Shown here: positions 57,232 through 64,000 of the stretch, piece by piece
Position numbering within the stretch: position 1 is the first letter of the stretch
Layout: each line of letters opens with the position of its first letter
Assembly: GCA_021772935.1 (NCBI GenBank)
Contig: JAJFLA010000037.1
Span: 1 to 64,000 of the forward strand
Length of the DNA: 64,000 nt
Direction of reading: 5' to 3'
Source: Gammaproteobacteria bacterium
GTDB taxonomy: Bacteria; Pseudomonadota; Gammaproteobacteria; Xanthomonadales; SZUA-36
Position numbers and translations under genes: made by a program
Notes under the pieces: model-generated
Seen by the model: the letters and a program-made list of their open reading frames with translations, nothing else
What the model was told of the DNA's origin: nothing
Database searches by the model: none

Positions 57232-58593
57232 ATGCAGACAACTGTTTTAGCCCAACAATCGAGCCAACCACACCGGACCATCATCACGATCGCATTCCCC
57301 GCTATCCTGGCGAATTCGTCCGCACCATTAGTCGGGCTTGTAGATACCTGGGCTATCGGTCACCTGCCAGACCCTGCTTACCTGGCTGCAATTGGTCTTG
57401 GCAGCATCATATTCAACTTCATCTTTTGGGCATTCGGATTTCTGCGCATGGGGACCACCGGCATCGTTGCCCAGGCCCGTGGCAAAAACGATACCAATAC
57501 CTTGATTGCTGGAATATGGCGTAGCGCCGCGTTGGCACTCGGACTCGGTGTTGTTCTACTGCTCGCACAGGAATTAATCTTGTTACTGGCGGTAAAGGCA
57601 CTGGCGCCACCAGAAACCATTGCCCAAATGACAACAGAATATTTTCACATCCGCATATGGGCCGCGCCAGCAACCCTGCTGGTTTATGCCATTTCGGGTG
57701 TCTTGTTCGGTATGGCCAAAACAAGAGCGGTACTGGTACAACAACTTGTATTGAATATTTCCAACGCCATTCTGAACGTGGTTTTTGTAGTTGTCTTCGG
57801 TCTCGGTGTTGCTGGTGTTGCTTGGGGAACATTAATTGCCCAATACCTGGCCGTGCTAGTGGGTCTGTGGTTACTGGTTCAAATATTTGGTCTTCAGGTA
57901 CTATTTGCCAGTCTCAAAAACACACAAACATGGCTGCTCTCTGGGTTCAAAAAATTGATAGTCGTTAACGGTTATATATTTATACGGACCATTCTACTAA
58001 TGACGGCATTGTCCCTGGTCATGCGCGTAGCCGGATCCCTGGGAGAGGTGGAAATGGCTGCCAGCCACGTGATCATGCAGTACATGTTGCTGATATCATT
58101 GGGTTTGGATGGATTTGCCCATGCCACCGAAGCACTGGCAGGTTCTGCCTGGGGCAAAGGAACGGTCAAGGTATTTCGCAATTGGGTCAAATTAACAGGG
58201 ATTTGGGCGCTGGCGGCGAGTATTGCTTACGCCATTTTATTTTGGCTGGCTGGCAACGCCATTACCGCAGCATTGACAGACATACCGGCGGTTCGCGCGA
58301 GTGTGGAGACCTTAATGCCACTGGTGGTTGCATTACCTGTTGTGGCGGTCGCCTGTTATCAGTTTGATGGTGTATTTATCGCCGCAACTGCAGCAACCGC
58401 AATGATGGTCACAATGGCAATAGCATTCGTAATTTATATGCTCGCACTGCAACCATTAACCACTCGCTTCGGGCTGCAGGGATTATGGTTTGCAATACTA
58501 TTATTTATGGCGGTGCGTGGGATTGCACAGGCTATTTGGTACCCTCGTTTGGAGTTGAAACTCACTCAGTGGAAGACTCCCTCGCATTTATAG
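57232..58593 (+). CDS. MATE-family efflux transporter (DinF branch)
   Basis: The 453-residue protein from ATG 57232 has twelve hydrophobic helices and the two MATE half-repeats: FPAILANSSAPLVGLVDTWAIG at the start and FIRTILLMTALSLVMR in the second half, each with the conserved helix-1 pattern. The sequence is closest to the DinF branch. A TTG eight codons upstream was rejected as unlikely. It would expel cationic or other toxic compounds using Na+ or H+. It is divergent from msrP and ends before a strong bidirectional terminator. Confidence 0.92.
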   Translation: MQTTVLAQQSSQPHRTIITIAFPAILANSSAPLVGLVDTWAIGHLPDPAYLAAIGLGSIIFNFIFWAFGFLRMGTTGIVAQARGKNDTNTLIAGIWRSAALALGLGVVLLLAQELILLLAVKALAPPETIAQMTTEYFHIRIWAAPATLLVYAISGVLFGMAKTRAVLVQQLVLNISNAILNVVFVVVFGLGVAGVAWGTLIAQYLAVLVGLWLLVQIFGLQVLFASLKNTQTWLLSGFKKLIVVNGYIFIRTILLMTALSLVMRVAGSLGEVEMAASHVIMQYMLLISLGLDGFAHATEALAGSAWGKGTVKVFRNWVKLTGIWALAASIAYAILFWLAGNAITAALTDIPAVRASVETLMPLVVALPVVAVACYQFDGVFIAATAATAMMVTMAIAFVIYMLALQPLTTRFGLQGLWFAILLFMAVRGIAQAIWYPRLELKLTQWKTPSHL

Positions 58594-58612
58594 CACTGAG
58601 TAGGGACAAAAA

Positions 58613-58647
58613 AAATCAACCCGGCAGTTTAGCTGCCGGGTTGATTT
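58613..58647. terminator. Strong bidirectional terminator
   Basis: A perfect 15-bp stem, AAATCAACCCGGCAG (58613-58627) with CTGCCGGGTTGATTT (58633-58647), and a five-base loop lies between the convergent MATE and OmpA genes. A-rich and T-rich flanks support action in both directions. Confidence 0.93.
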
Positions 58648-58667
58648 GATTTTAAGGCTAATTATGA

Positions 58668-59597
58668 CTAATGCCGCAACTCAACCCGCCGGTTGGAAGT
58701 TCGACCTTCTTCCGATCCGTTATCTGCTACAGCTTGGCTCTCACCATAACCCATGACAGTAAGATTGTTACCATTGACACCATTGGCAATCAGATAGTCC
58801 GCTACTGCTTGCGCCCTACGCTCAGATAAACCCTGGTTGTAGGCATCATTACCCTGGCTATCGGTATGCCCTGCAATCTCAACTTTCACATCAGAATGAC
58901 GTTTCAAAATATTAACGGCTTCATTCAGTGTTGCCAATGAACCTGCCGTCAGCTTGGCGGAGTCAAACTCAAAATTTACCTGCTCAAGTTTGTACTCTGG
59001 AGGTAATTCACAACCAGAATCATCTACAGGTGTATCTTTGGCGGTGTTCGGGCATTGGTCCATGCTATCAACAACACCGTCACCATCGCTATCCAGTTGA
59101 CAGCCATACGAGTCAACTTTTACGCCGGCAGAAGTTCCCGGACAACGGTCACGGCTGTTGGCCACGCCATCACCATCGTTATCAAGCTCACATCCGCGAT
59201 CATTTACAGTCACTCCCTGCGCTGTTCCTGGGCACTCATCCAGACGGTCAACCACACCGTCGCCATCACTGTCTATTTCACAACCACGAGCACCTACAAT
59301 GCCACCCGCCACCGTCCCACGACAGTCGTCTTTGTAATTCACGACACCGTCATCATCGGTATCGCCCAAGGCACAAATTGCACCACCAATAATAAAACCG
59401 CCACCCGCACCAGCCATTGCGGCATCAAAATCATCTGTAATACCTCCGGCAGCTATGCCCACTGCTGCACCCCCCGCGGCACAAGCTCCCCATTGGTCAT
59501 ACCAACCACTTTTACCTGGGCCTGAGACACAGGCACTGAGCAATAAAGTCGAAACGATAGAAACTATACCCAATTTATAATATGCCACTGCTTTCAT
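58668..59597 (-). CDS. OmpA-family lipoprotein with thrombospondin type 3 repeats
   Basis: The 309-residue outer membrane lipoprotein has a lipobox LLSAC near residue 22, a Gly/Ala-rich segment (AAVGIAAGG, AGAGGGFIIGG), four TSP3-type calcium-binding repeats of the form DxDxDGVxDxxDxCPGT at about residues 75-190, and a C-terminal OmpA peptidoglycan-binding domain with NFEFDSAKL, GHTDSQGND and SERRAQAVADYL. It should tether the outer membrane to the cell wall. ATG 59597 directly abuts GGAGG; the GTG three codons downstream (59588) has better spacing and may be the real start. A further in-frame ATG at 59636 has no ribosome site. Confidence 0.92.
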   Translation of the reverse strand: MKAVAYYKLGIVSIVSTLLLSACVSGPGKSGWYDQWGACAAGGAAVGIAAGGITDDFDAAMAGAGGGFIIGGAICALGDTDDDGVVNYKDDCRGTVAGGIVGARGCEIDSDGDGVVDRLDECPGTAQGVTVNDRGCELDNDGDGVANSRDRCPGTSAGVKVDSYGCQLDSDGDGVVDSMDQCPNTAKDTPVDDSGCELPPEYKLEQVNFEFDSAKLTAGSLATLNEAVNILKRHSDVKVEIAGHTDSQGNDAYNQGLSERRAQAVADYLIANGVNGNNLTVMGYGESQAVADNGSEEGRTSNRRVELRH

Positions 59598-59699
59598 CCT
59601 CCAATTGGTTAACTCTGAACCCTCGCTACGACTCATAGTATATAGAGTTATTCTCGAATCGGTGTTTGAGTAGTTGAAAAATAGGGGTGTATCTGGTTG

Positions 59700-59878
59700 A
59701 TTTGATGTTACCAGACACTTAAAACAACCAAAGGAGATACGCCACCATATCTAAGAATAACGTTATTGAACTTGCCGGTCGAGATACGATTGTAAATTCC
59801 TTGACCGATTTACTGACGCTGCACTCACAACGCCGCAGCGTTGCCCTGGTTGTACTTGAAGGGTATCTCCAGTGGTGA
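59700..59878 (+). mobile_element. Degenerate IS256-family transposase remnant
   Basis: From 59747 to a TGA at 59876-59878 the frame reads ISKNNVIELAGRDTIVNSLTDLL, the recognisable start of IS256-type transposases. The start codon is ATA instead of ATG, although AAGGAG remains 12 bases upstream (59730-59735). Similarity ends after about 24 residues. The preceding bases, with GTGTATCTGG and CCAGACAC, look like an IS end. No other part of the transposase remains. The rest of 59637-59968 shows nothing further I can support. Confidence 0.7.
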
Positions 59879-59968
59879 GATGGGTCAGGCCGCTTTTTTT
59901 TCGATGTAAAATCCATGTAACGTTTCCAAATTCGCCGAGTCTTTAGATATAGCTAAGCGGGAATCATT

Positions 59969-60538
59969 ATGCGTGCAGTTTCAGATGAACAGTTGATCGA
60001 ATGGGTGGCCAACGGCGATGCGTCCTGCCTTGGCACCCTGTTCGAGAGGTATCACAAGGGTGTGTACCAGTTCTGCTTGCAGATGACCCGCAACCCCGAA
60101 CAGGCAGAGGACGTGGTGCAGGAAGTGTTTATGAAAGTCTTGAGAAAAGCCGGCACTTTTCGCCACCAGGGCACCTTCAAGGCCTGGCTGTTCAATATTG
60201 CACGCAATACCACGCTGGATTACTTCCGCAATAACAAGCGCCATAAGGTCTTGGCGCCACTGGATGAACACGCCGAGTCACGCTTGGTAGACCATCAGTC
60301 TGCCGAGGCTGTTACCGCCGGTGCCCAGAAGATCGAACTCCTGGAGAGAGCTTTGGCCATGCTGCCATTGAATTTCCAGGAAGTGATCTTGCTGGGCCGC
60401 TTTGAGTTCAGGAACTTTGAGGAACTTGCGCAGGCACTGGGTTGTAAAACCGGCACTGCACGCGTGCGTATGCACAGGGCTATGCAACAGCTTAATGTTG
60501 CTTACGCGGAATTAAACGGAGACCCATTCGATGACTGA
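59969..60538 (+). CDS. ECF-type RNA polymerase sigma factor
   Basis: The 189-residue sigma-70 family ECF factor has region 2 (FERYHKGVYQFCLQMTRNPEQAEDVVQEVFMKVLRKAGTF, in parts at about residues 25-64, with WLFNIARNTTLDYFRN) and region 4 (LALLPxxxxEVxLL-type AMLPLNFQEVILLGRFEFRNFEELAQALGCKTGTARVRMHRA near residues 130-172). The regions are separated by a short linker, with no region 1 or 3. Its stop overlaps the next gene by 8 bp. It probably directs transcription of its own operon of envelope proteins in response to a cell-surface signal. Confidence 0.92.
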   Translation: MRAVSDEQLIEWVANGDASCLGTLFERYHKGVYQFCLQMTRNPEQAEDVVQEVFMKVLRKAGTFRHQGTFKAWLFNIARNTTLDYFRNNKRHKVLAPLDEHAESRLVDHQSAEAVTAGAQKIELLERALAMLPLNFQEVILLGRFEFRNFEELAQALGCKTGTARVRMHRAMQQLNVAYAELNGDPFDD

Positions 60539-61241
60539 CCATAAAGATACGTCATTACCCTTTGAAATCAGTGACGCCTCGGAGCAGAAGCTCTGGCAGG
60601 CACTAGGTGATCTACCGCGTGCCGAGCCTTCCGCTGACCTGTGCCGGAGGTTTTATGAGCAGCTGGAAAAGGCCGATAGACCAAGCCTGGGTGCGCGGAT
60701 TCGCGGCTGGCTGGGTCTGAGTAATAACACCGGATGGGTAACAGCAACGGCCTGCCTGTTAATGGGTTTCGCGGTCGCACAACTATCCGTTGAAAGCGAC
60801 ACCATGCAACCCGACCGGCTGATCGCCCTCGAAGAAAACATTGCCCTGCTCAATCGTGAACTGGTGCTGGACCGCCTCAAGAATGATGCACCAGGTACTC
60901 GCTTGCTCGGTATTCACAACGCCAGTTACCTGGTGCAGGACGACCAGGAAATTGTACAGGCATTACTGGTTCGGGCCACCGAGGACCGGTCTCCATCGGT
61001 ACGCTCCGCTGCAATTGATGCGCTGGGCCCACAGCTCAGCTCTGCCGCGGTGGGTGATGAATTGATGAACCTGCTGGAAAGTGTTGAGTCACCCATCGTA
61101 CAGCTGGCACTGGTCGACCTGGTTTTGCGCAATGGCAATCAACAGCAACTCGACCAGTTACTGCGGTTGGGCAATGAAGAAAGGCTGCACCCTGACCTGA
61201 TTCGGCATGTCAATAAATCCCTCGGGAGGGAATCCATATGA
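60531..61241 (+). CDS. Putative membrane anti-sigma factor with HEAT-like repeats
   Basis: The 236-residue protein has an N-terminal cytoplasmic helix-rich part (QKLWQALGDLPRAEPSADLCRRFYEQLE, in segments), a single membrane helix near residues 65-82 (GWVTATACLLMGFAVAQL) and an outer part with two or three HEAT-like helix pairs (DRSPSVRSAAIDALG, SPIVQLALVDLVLRNG). Location directly after an ECF sigma gene, coupling by overlap and the one-helix topology support an anti-sigma role. There is no zinc-finger HxxxCxxC motif. The assignment is inference. Confidence 0.72.
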   Translation: MTDHKDTSLPFEISDASEQKLWQALGDLPRAEPSADLCRRFYEQLEKADRPSLGARIRGWLGLSNNTGWVTATACLLMGFAVAQLSVESDTMQPDRLIALEENIALLNRELVLDRLKNDAPGTRLLGIHNASYLVQDDQEIVQALLVRATEDRSPSVRSAAIDALGPQLSSAAVGDELMNLLESVESPIVQLALVDLVLRNGNQQQLDQLLRLGNEERLHPDLIRHVNKSLGRESI

Positions 61242-62074
61242 ACAAGATGATTAAAGTCACCGGTCTGCTCATGTTGATCAGCTCTACGGGTTTTGCCGCC
61301 GGGGCTGTTGAGAAAAGTAAATCCTGGACCGAAACGTTCCCGGTTACGTCCGATAAACCATCACTCGAAATCGACAATCTATGGGGCGACGTCAAAGTAC
61401 GCGCCGGTAAACCTGGCAAGATTGTCGTTACCATCGAAGAGCTTCGTTCGGCACCGGATCAGCGCCGCTTTGACCGCTCACTGGAGACGCTGCAGTTAAA
61501 CATCGAAGCCGATGACAACGGCCTGGCTCTGTACGTAGGCAACCAGGACCGTGACTGGCATGGTAGAAACAACTGCCGTGGTTGCAAGGTCAATTACCAG
61601 TTTGATGTGGTTGTGCCGGTGGACACGCAGTTAGACGTCAGCACGGTGAATGACGGGCGCATCGATATCGCCGGTATCAAGGGCAGAGTCAGTGCGGACA
61701 ACGTTAACGGGCCCATTGCCGTTGCCGGGATGTTTAATTGTGATGAACTCAACAGCATCAATGGCGAGGTGGACCTCGCTTTCAAAACCACTCCGGCTGA
61801 GAACTGCAACATCGGGACTATAAACGGTGACATCACGCTGAAGCTACCGGATGACAGCGGTATCGATGTCGCGATGGACCTGTTTAACGGACGCATGCTG
61901 ACCCAACTACCGGTCGACTCACTGGCACTGCCTGCAAAGGTGGAGCATGTTGAGAAAAACGGCCGCCACCATTACCGAATTGAACAACATGCCGACGTAC
62001 GTATTGGCGCCGGCGGACCAACATTCACCATCACTTCGATAAATGGTGATATCCGAATTCAGAAATCCAATTAA
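61238..62074 (+). CDS. DUF4097-family secreted beta-strand-repeat protein (first copy)
   Basis: The 278-residue protein has a signal peptide ending near SSTGFAAG and a repetitive beta-solenoid of short strands with the pattern STVNDGRIDIAGIKG, DNVNGPIAVAGMF, NSINGEVDLAF, GTINGDITLKL, ending TSINGDIRIQKSN. The NGxI spacing is the DUF4097 signature. A Cys-containing loop (RNNCRGCKVNY) interrupts the start of the repeat. It overlaps the anti-sigma gene by 4 bp. Function is unknown; it is likely periplasmic or cell-surface and controlled by the ECF sigma. Confidence 0.87.
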   Translation: MNKMIKVTGLLMLISSTGFAAGAVEKSKSWTETFPVTSDKPSLEIDNLWGDVKVRAGKPGKIVVTIEELRSAPDQRRFDRSLETLQLNIEADDNGLALYVGNQDRDWHGRNNCRGCKVNYQFDVVVPVDTQLDVSTVNDGRIDIAGIKGRVSADNVNGPIAVAGMFNCDELNSINGEVDLAFKTTPAENCNIGTINGDITLKLPDDSGIDVAMDLFNGRMLTQLPVDSLALPAKVEHVEKNGRHHYRIEQHADVRIGAGGPTFTITSINGDIRIQKSN

Positions 62075-62085
62075 AGGAGTTATTT

Positions 62086-62901
62086 ATGAAAACTAACATT
62101 ATTCGAGCCAGTCTTGCTTTGCTGCTAACACTTATGACAACCCTGGCGCTGGCGCAAAGCGAGCCACAGGTGATCAATATTCCGTTGAGCCGTCCCGGTG
62201 AGCCGATCAGCCTGGAGATCTCCATCATGTCCGCGCGTATCGAAGTTGTTGGTGAGGATCGCGAGGACGCCTCCTTTGAAATCTCGGTGGAGGAAGGCAC
62301 ACGGAAGATCATAACGCCTTCCGGTACCAAGTCGTTAAAAACTGGTGCTTATTCCATTGAGGTGGAAGAAAACGACAATCACATAGAGGTGGATACCGAT
62401 TGGCGTGCCAACAAGGTCAAATTGGTGGCCCGAGTGCCACGCAACGCCAACCTGGAACTGGCCACCGTCAATGATGGCGAGATCATCGTCAACAATATCA
62501 GTGGAAAACTGGTGCTGGAAAATGTCAACGGCCCGATTACAGCCACCAATATCAATGGTTCGGTAATTGCTGAATCGGTCAACGAGAATATCCAGGTCAG
62601 TTTTACCGGTATCGCCGTCGACCAGGCCATGTCATTCAGCTCGGTCAATGGCGACCTGAACATCGGTTTGCCGGGCAACACGGGTGCGCAACTGCTTATT
62701 GACAGTGCCGAGGGTGAGATCATCTCGGATTTTGAGGTAGAAGTGCTGCCCTCCAAGCCGATAATGAGCCGCGAGGATGGACACCACGGTGTTGAGGTGC
62801 GTGTGGAAAGTGTCATAACCGCCAATATCAATGGCGGTGGTACGGTGATCAAACTCAAGACACTCAATGGCGATATCAATATCACCAAGTCCACTAATTG
62901 A
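62086..62901 (+). CDS. DUF4097-family secreted beta-strand-repeat protein (second copy)
   Basis: The 271-residue paralogue has a signal peptide ending near ALAQSEPQ and the same short-strand solenoid: ATVNDGEIIVNNISG, ENVNGPITATNING, SSVNGDLNIGL and a closing KTLNGDINITKSTN. It lacks the Cys loop of its neighbour. AAAGGAG precedes the ATG. It follows the first copy by 11 bp, so the pair arose by duplication and is co-transcribed. A perfect 15-bp stem downstream (62947-62980) should end the operon. Confidence 0.87.
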   Translation: MKTNIIRASLALLLTLMTTLALAQSEPQVINIPLSRPGEPISLEISIMSARIEVVGEDREDASFEISVEEGTRKIITPSGTKSLKTGAYSIEVEENDNHIEVDTDWRANKVKLVARVPRNANLELATVNDGEIIVNNISGKLVLENVNGPITATNINGSVIAESVNENIQVSFTGIAVDQAMSFSSVNGDLNIGLPGNTGAQLLIDSAEGEIISDFEVEVLPSKPIMSREDGHHGVEVRVESVITANINGGGTVIKLKTLNGDINITKSTN

Positions 62902-62946
62902 GACGGATACACTGCTGACAACACCTCCATGTGTGCGTGAAAATCC

Positions 62947-62980
62947 AAGTAGGGTGGGTAAGCCGTTACCCACCCTACTT
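62947..62980. terminator. Perfect hairpin after the DUF4097 operon
   Basis: AAGTAGGGTGGGTAA (62947-62961) pairs perfectly with TTACCCACCCTACTT (62966-62980) around a four-base GCCG loop. There is only a short T-run, but the stem is strong. It lies between the operon and the convergent M14 gene. Confidence 0.8.
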
Positions 62981-63077
62981 TGCGATAGGTAATAACACCG
63001 CACCTTCGTTAATAATTTCGCAGGAACTACCGCATTAATGTTAATGCATGTCCACTGAGCAGCAGATCAAACCACTA

Positions 63078-64000
63078 TCATTCCTGTTGTGGAATTCTGG
63101 CAACCGGGTACAAAAGATAATTTCGGTCATAAAATGGTGTCTGCTCATAAAACCACATCAAGCGTTGGTACTGGCTTGCCGCAAAACCTTCATCACTGGC
63201 TAACTTTTGTTCAAAACGAGCCTTCAATCCCTCATCGTTTTGTAACATTTTCTGCGCCAGTGGTTCCAGCACATAGGCTTCTGCGTATTCTGTGCGGGTA
63301 AATATTTCCAGAAAGAATCCCCATTGTAAAAATGAGTCAGCCGATTGCGGTTCCAGCATCAACACCAGCAATTCCTTTAATGGTTGATCAGTACTGATCC
63401 GGTAACTTCCCACCGGGAATGTTGTTTCGATCACCTGTTTTACAGGTTCACCCGGGTCAATCCGGATATGGCCTTCAAACGGGTTCGGGGTCCAGTTCGA
63501 TGGCGCTGCGATGCCAGCACCCGGTAAACGGTACACTTCTGCACGTGTGATGAGTGGTTCCGCAAGCCGTTCCACTTCGATACCATGTAAAGCGATACGC
63601 TCAACAATATCAGACCAAACCGCAGGAATAATATAGGCAGCCGGAATTTTAACCATTGTCTTGGCTTCAGCTATATAAACCTTGGGGATGGATTCATTGA
63701 CCGGTTTTCCAGTCCAGCGCACCACTTCAGCACCGGATACTTCACCTACATATCGTTCCGATTTGATTCCCTTGAACATCACATTTTCCGGAACCTGGTT
63801 TTCATTCCGTTTGAAGCCCAACGCGATGGACTGTGGTTGTCGCAGTCGGTCAATCCTGGCGGCCTGGCGCAACGAGTCCTTTTCTTTAGCCAGCAAACCC
63901 AGGGTTTCTGCCAACAGGACATAAGTACCCAACACTCGACGCTTGTAAGGCTTTAAGGAATGGTTCTCCACCAGTACTGTGGGCAAGTGAATGGCATCCC
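63078..64000 (-). CDS. M14-family zinc carboxypeptidase-like protein, C-terminal part (runs off the window)
   Basis: About 307 codons are visible and the 5' part lies beyond 64000; the frame is open to the edge, reading DAIHLPTVLVENHSLKPYK. VLVENHSLKPY and RVLGTYVLL match the end of the catalytic domain of secreted M14 metallopeptidases, with the Glu of VENHS in a conserved position. The remaining 240 residues form the downstream domain (GIKSERYVGEVSGAEVVRW, HIRIDPGEPVKQVIETTFPVGSY). The zinc-binding motif must lie upstream, outside the window. TTG at 63986 is an internal Leu codon, not a start. Confidence 0.8.
   Translation of the reverse strand, partial: DAIHLPTVLVENHSLKPYKRRVLGTYVLLAETLGLLAKEKDSLRQAARIDRLRQPQSIALGFKRNENQVPENVMFKGIKSERYVGEVSGAEVVRWTGKPVNESIPKVYIAEAKTMVKIPAAYIIPAVWSDIVERIALHGIEVERLAEPLITRAEVYRLPGAGIAAPSNWTPNPFEGHIRIDPGEPVKQVIETTFPVGSYRISTDQPLKELLVLMLEPQSADSFLQWGFFLEIFTRTEYAEAYVLEPLAQKMLQNDEGLKARFEQKLASDEGFAASQYQRLMWFYEQTPFYDRNYLLYPVARIPQQE

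Overview
The window reads as an ordinary stretch of chromosome from a free-living, probably marine gammaproteobacterium. This rests on gene content: an E. coli-type FadE, GyrA with a gammaproteobacterial core, a LexA with a canonical SOS box, a PurB-RoxA pair, TesA divergent from YbbA-YbbP, LpxH, MsrPQ, a UrcA protein and two TonB-dependent receptors. No phage, plasmid, CRISPR, rRNA or tRNA gene was seen, and genes are tightly packed on both strands. No species is named, because no marker is diagnostic.

Layout. 0-0.7 kb holds repeat-derived DNA. 0.7-4.3 kb: fadE convergent with a patatin-like lipase. 4.5-9.0 kb: a MoxR ATPase, DUF58, TgpA-like transglutaminase and Slp lipoprotein operon. 9.0-11.6 kb: a DUF2461 gene split by a 286-bp MITE-like element, then lexA and an orphan imuA-like gene joined by a REP-type inverted repeat. 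11.5-15.6 kb: fumC, purB and roxA. 15.7-18.1 kb: a TonB receptor. 18.4-24.9 kb: sucA, sucB, lpdA and an AcuI/YhdH-type reductase. 25.0-32.2 kb: a PilH-like receiver, a peroxiredoxin, gyrA, a secreted cyclophilin, lpxH, a DUF455 protein and icd. 32.5-38.3 kb: small membrane proteins, UrcA, ung, a TrxB-like ferredoxin-NADP reductase, DUF2189 and a lysophospholipid-type acyltransferase. 38.5-42.3 kb: tesA divergent from ybbA-ybbP, with start codons that overlap. 42.4-48.6 kb: a second TonB receptor, a PhyH dioxygenase, adenosine deaminase and a DUF885 peptidase. 48.8-52.6 kb: a second peroxiredoxin, a doublet of 81-bp palindromic repeats, a truncated beta-propeller gene run into a group II decarboxylase, a deoxynucleoside kinase and a VOC protein. 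52.6-53.5 kb: a noncoding array of 17 units of 23 bp followed by a MITE-like element. 53.5-59.6 kb: Lrp regulator and PLP lyase, msrPQ, a MATE pump and an OmpA/TSP3 lipoprotein. 59.7-62.9 kb: an IS256-family remnant and an ECF sigma, HEAT-repeat putative anti-sigma and two DUF4097 secreted proteins in one operon. 63.1-64.0 kb: the C-terminal part of an M14 peptidase that leaves the window.

Functional themes are central carbon metabolism (sucAB-lpdA, icd, fumC), fatty-acid and envelope lipid metabolism (fadE, tesA, acyltransferase, lpxH, patatin), redox protection (two Prx, MsrPQ, FNR, MAPEG, GFA) and DNA maintenance (lexA, imuA, ung, gyrA, dNK).

The most notable signals are the repeat and mobile layer rather than a new enzyme system: small TA-flanked inverted-repeat elements, GGGGTCAG-type palindromes that supply codons and stop signals to neighbouring genes, and the 23-bp array whose fixed phase rules out coding on either strand. 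The best candidate for a little-described functional module is the ECF sigma, HEAT protein and twin DUF4097 operon.
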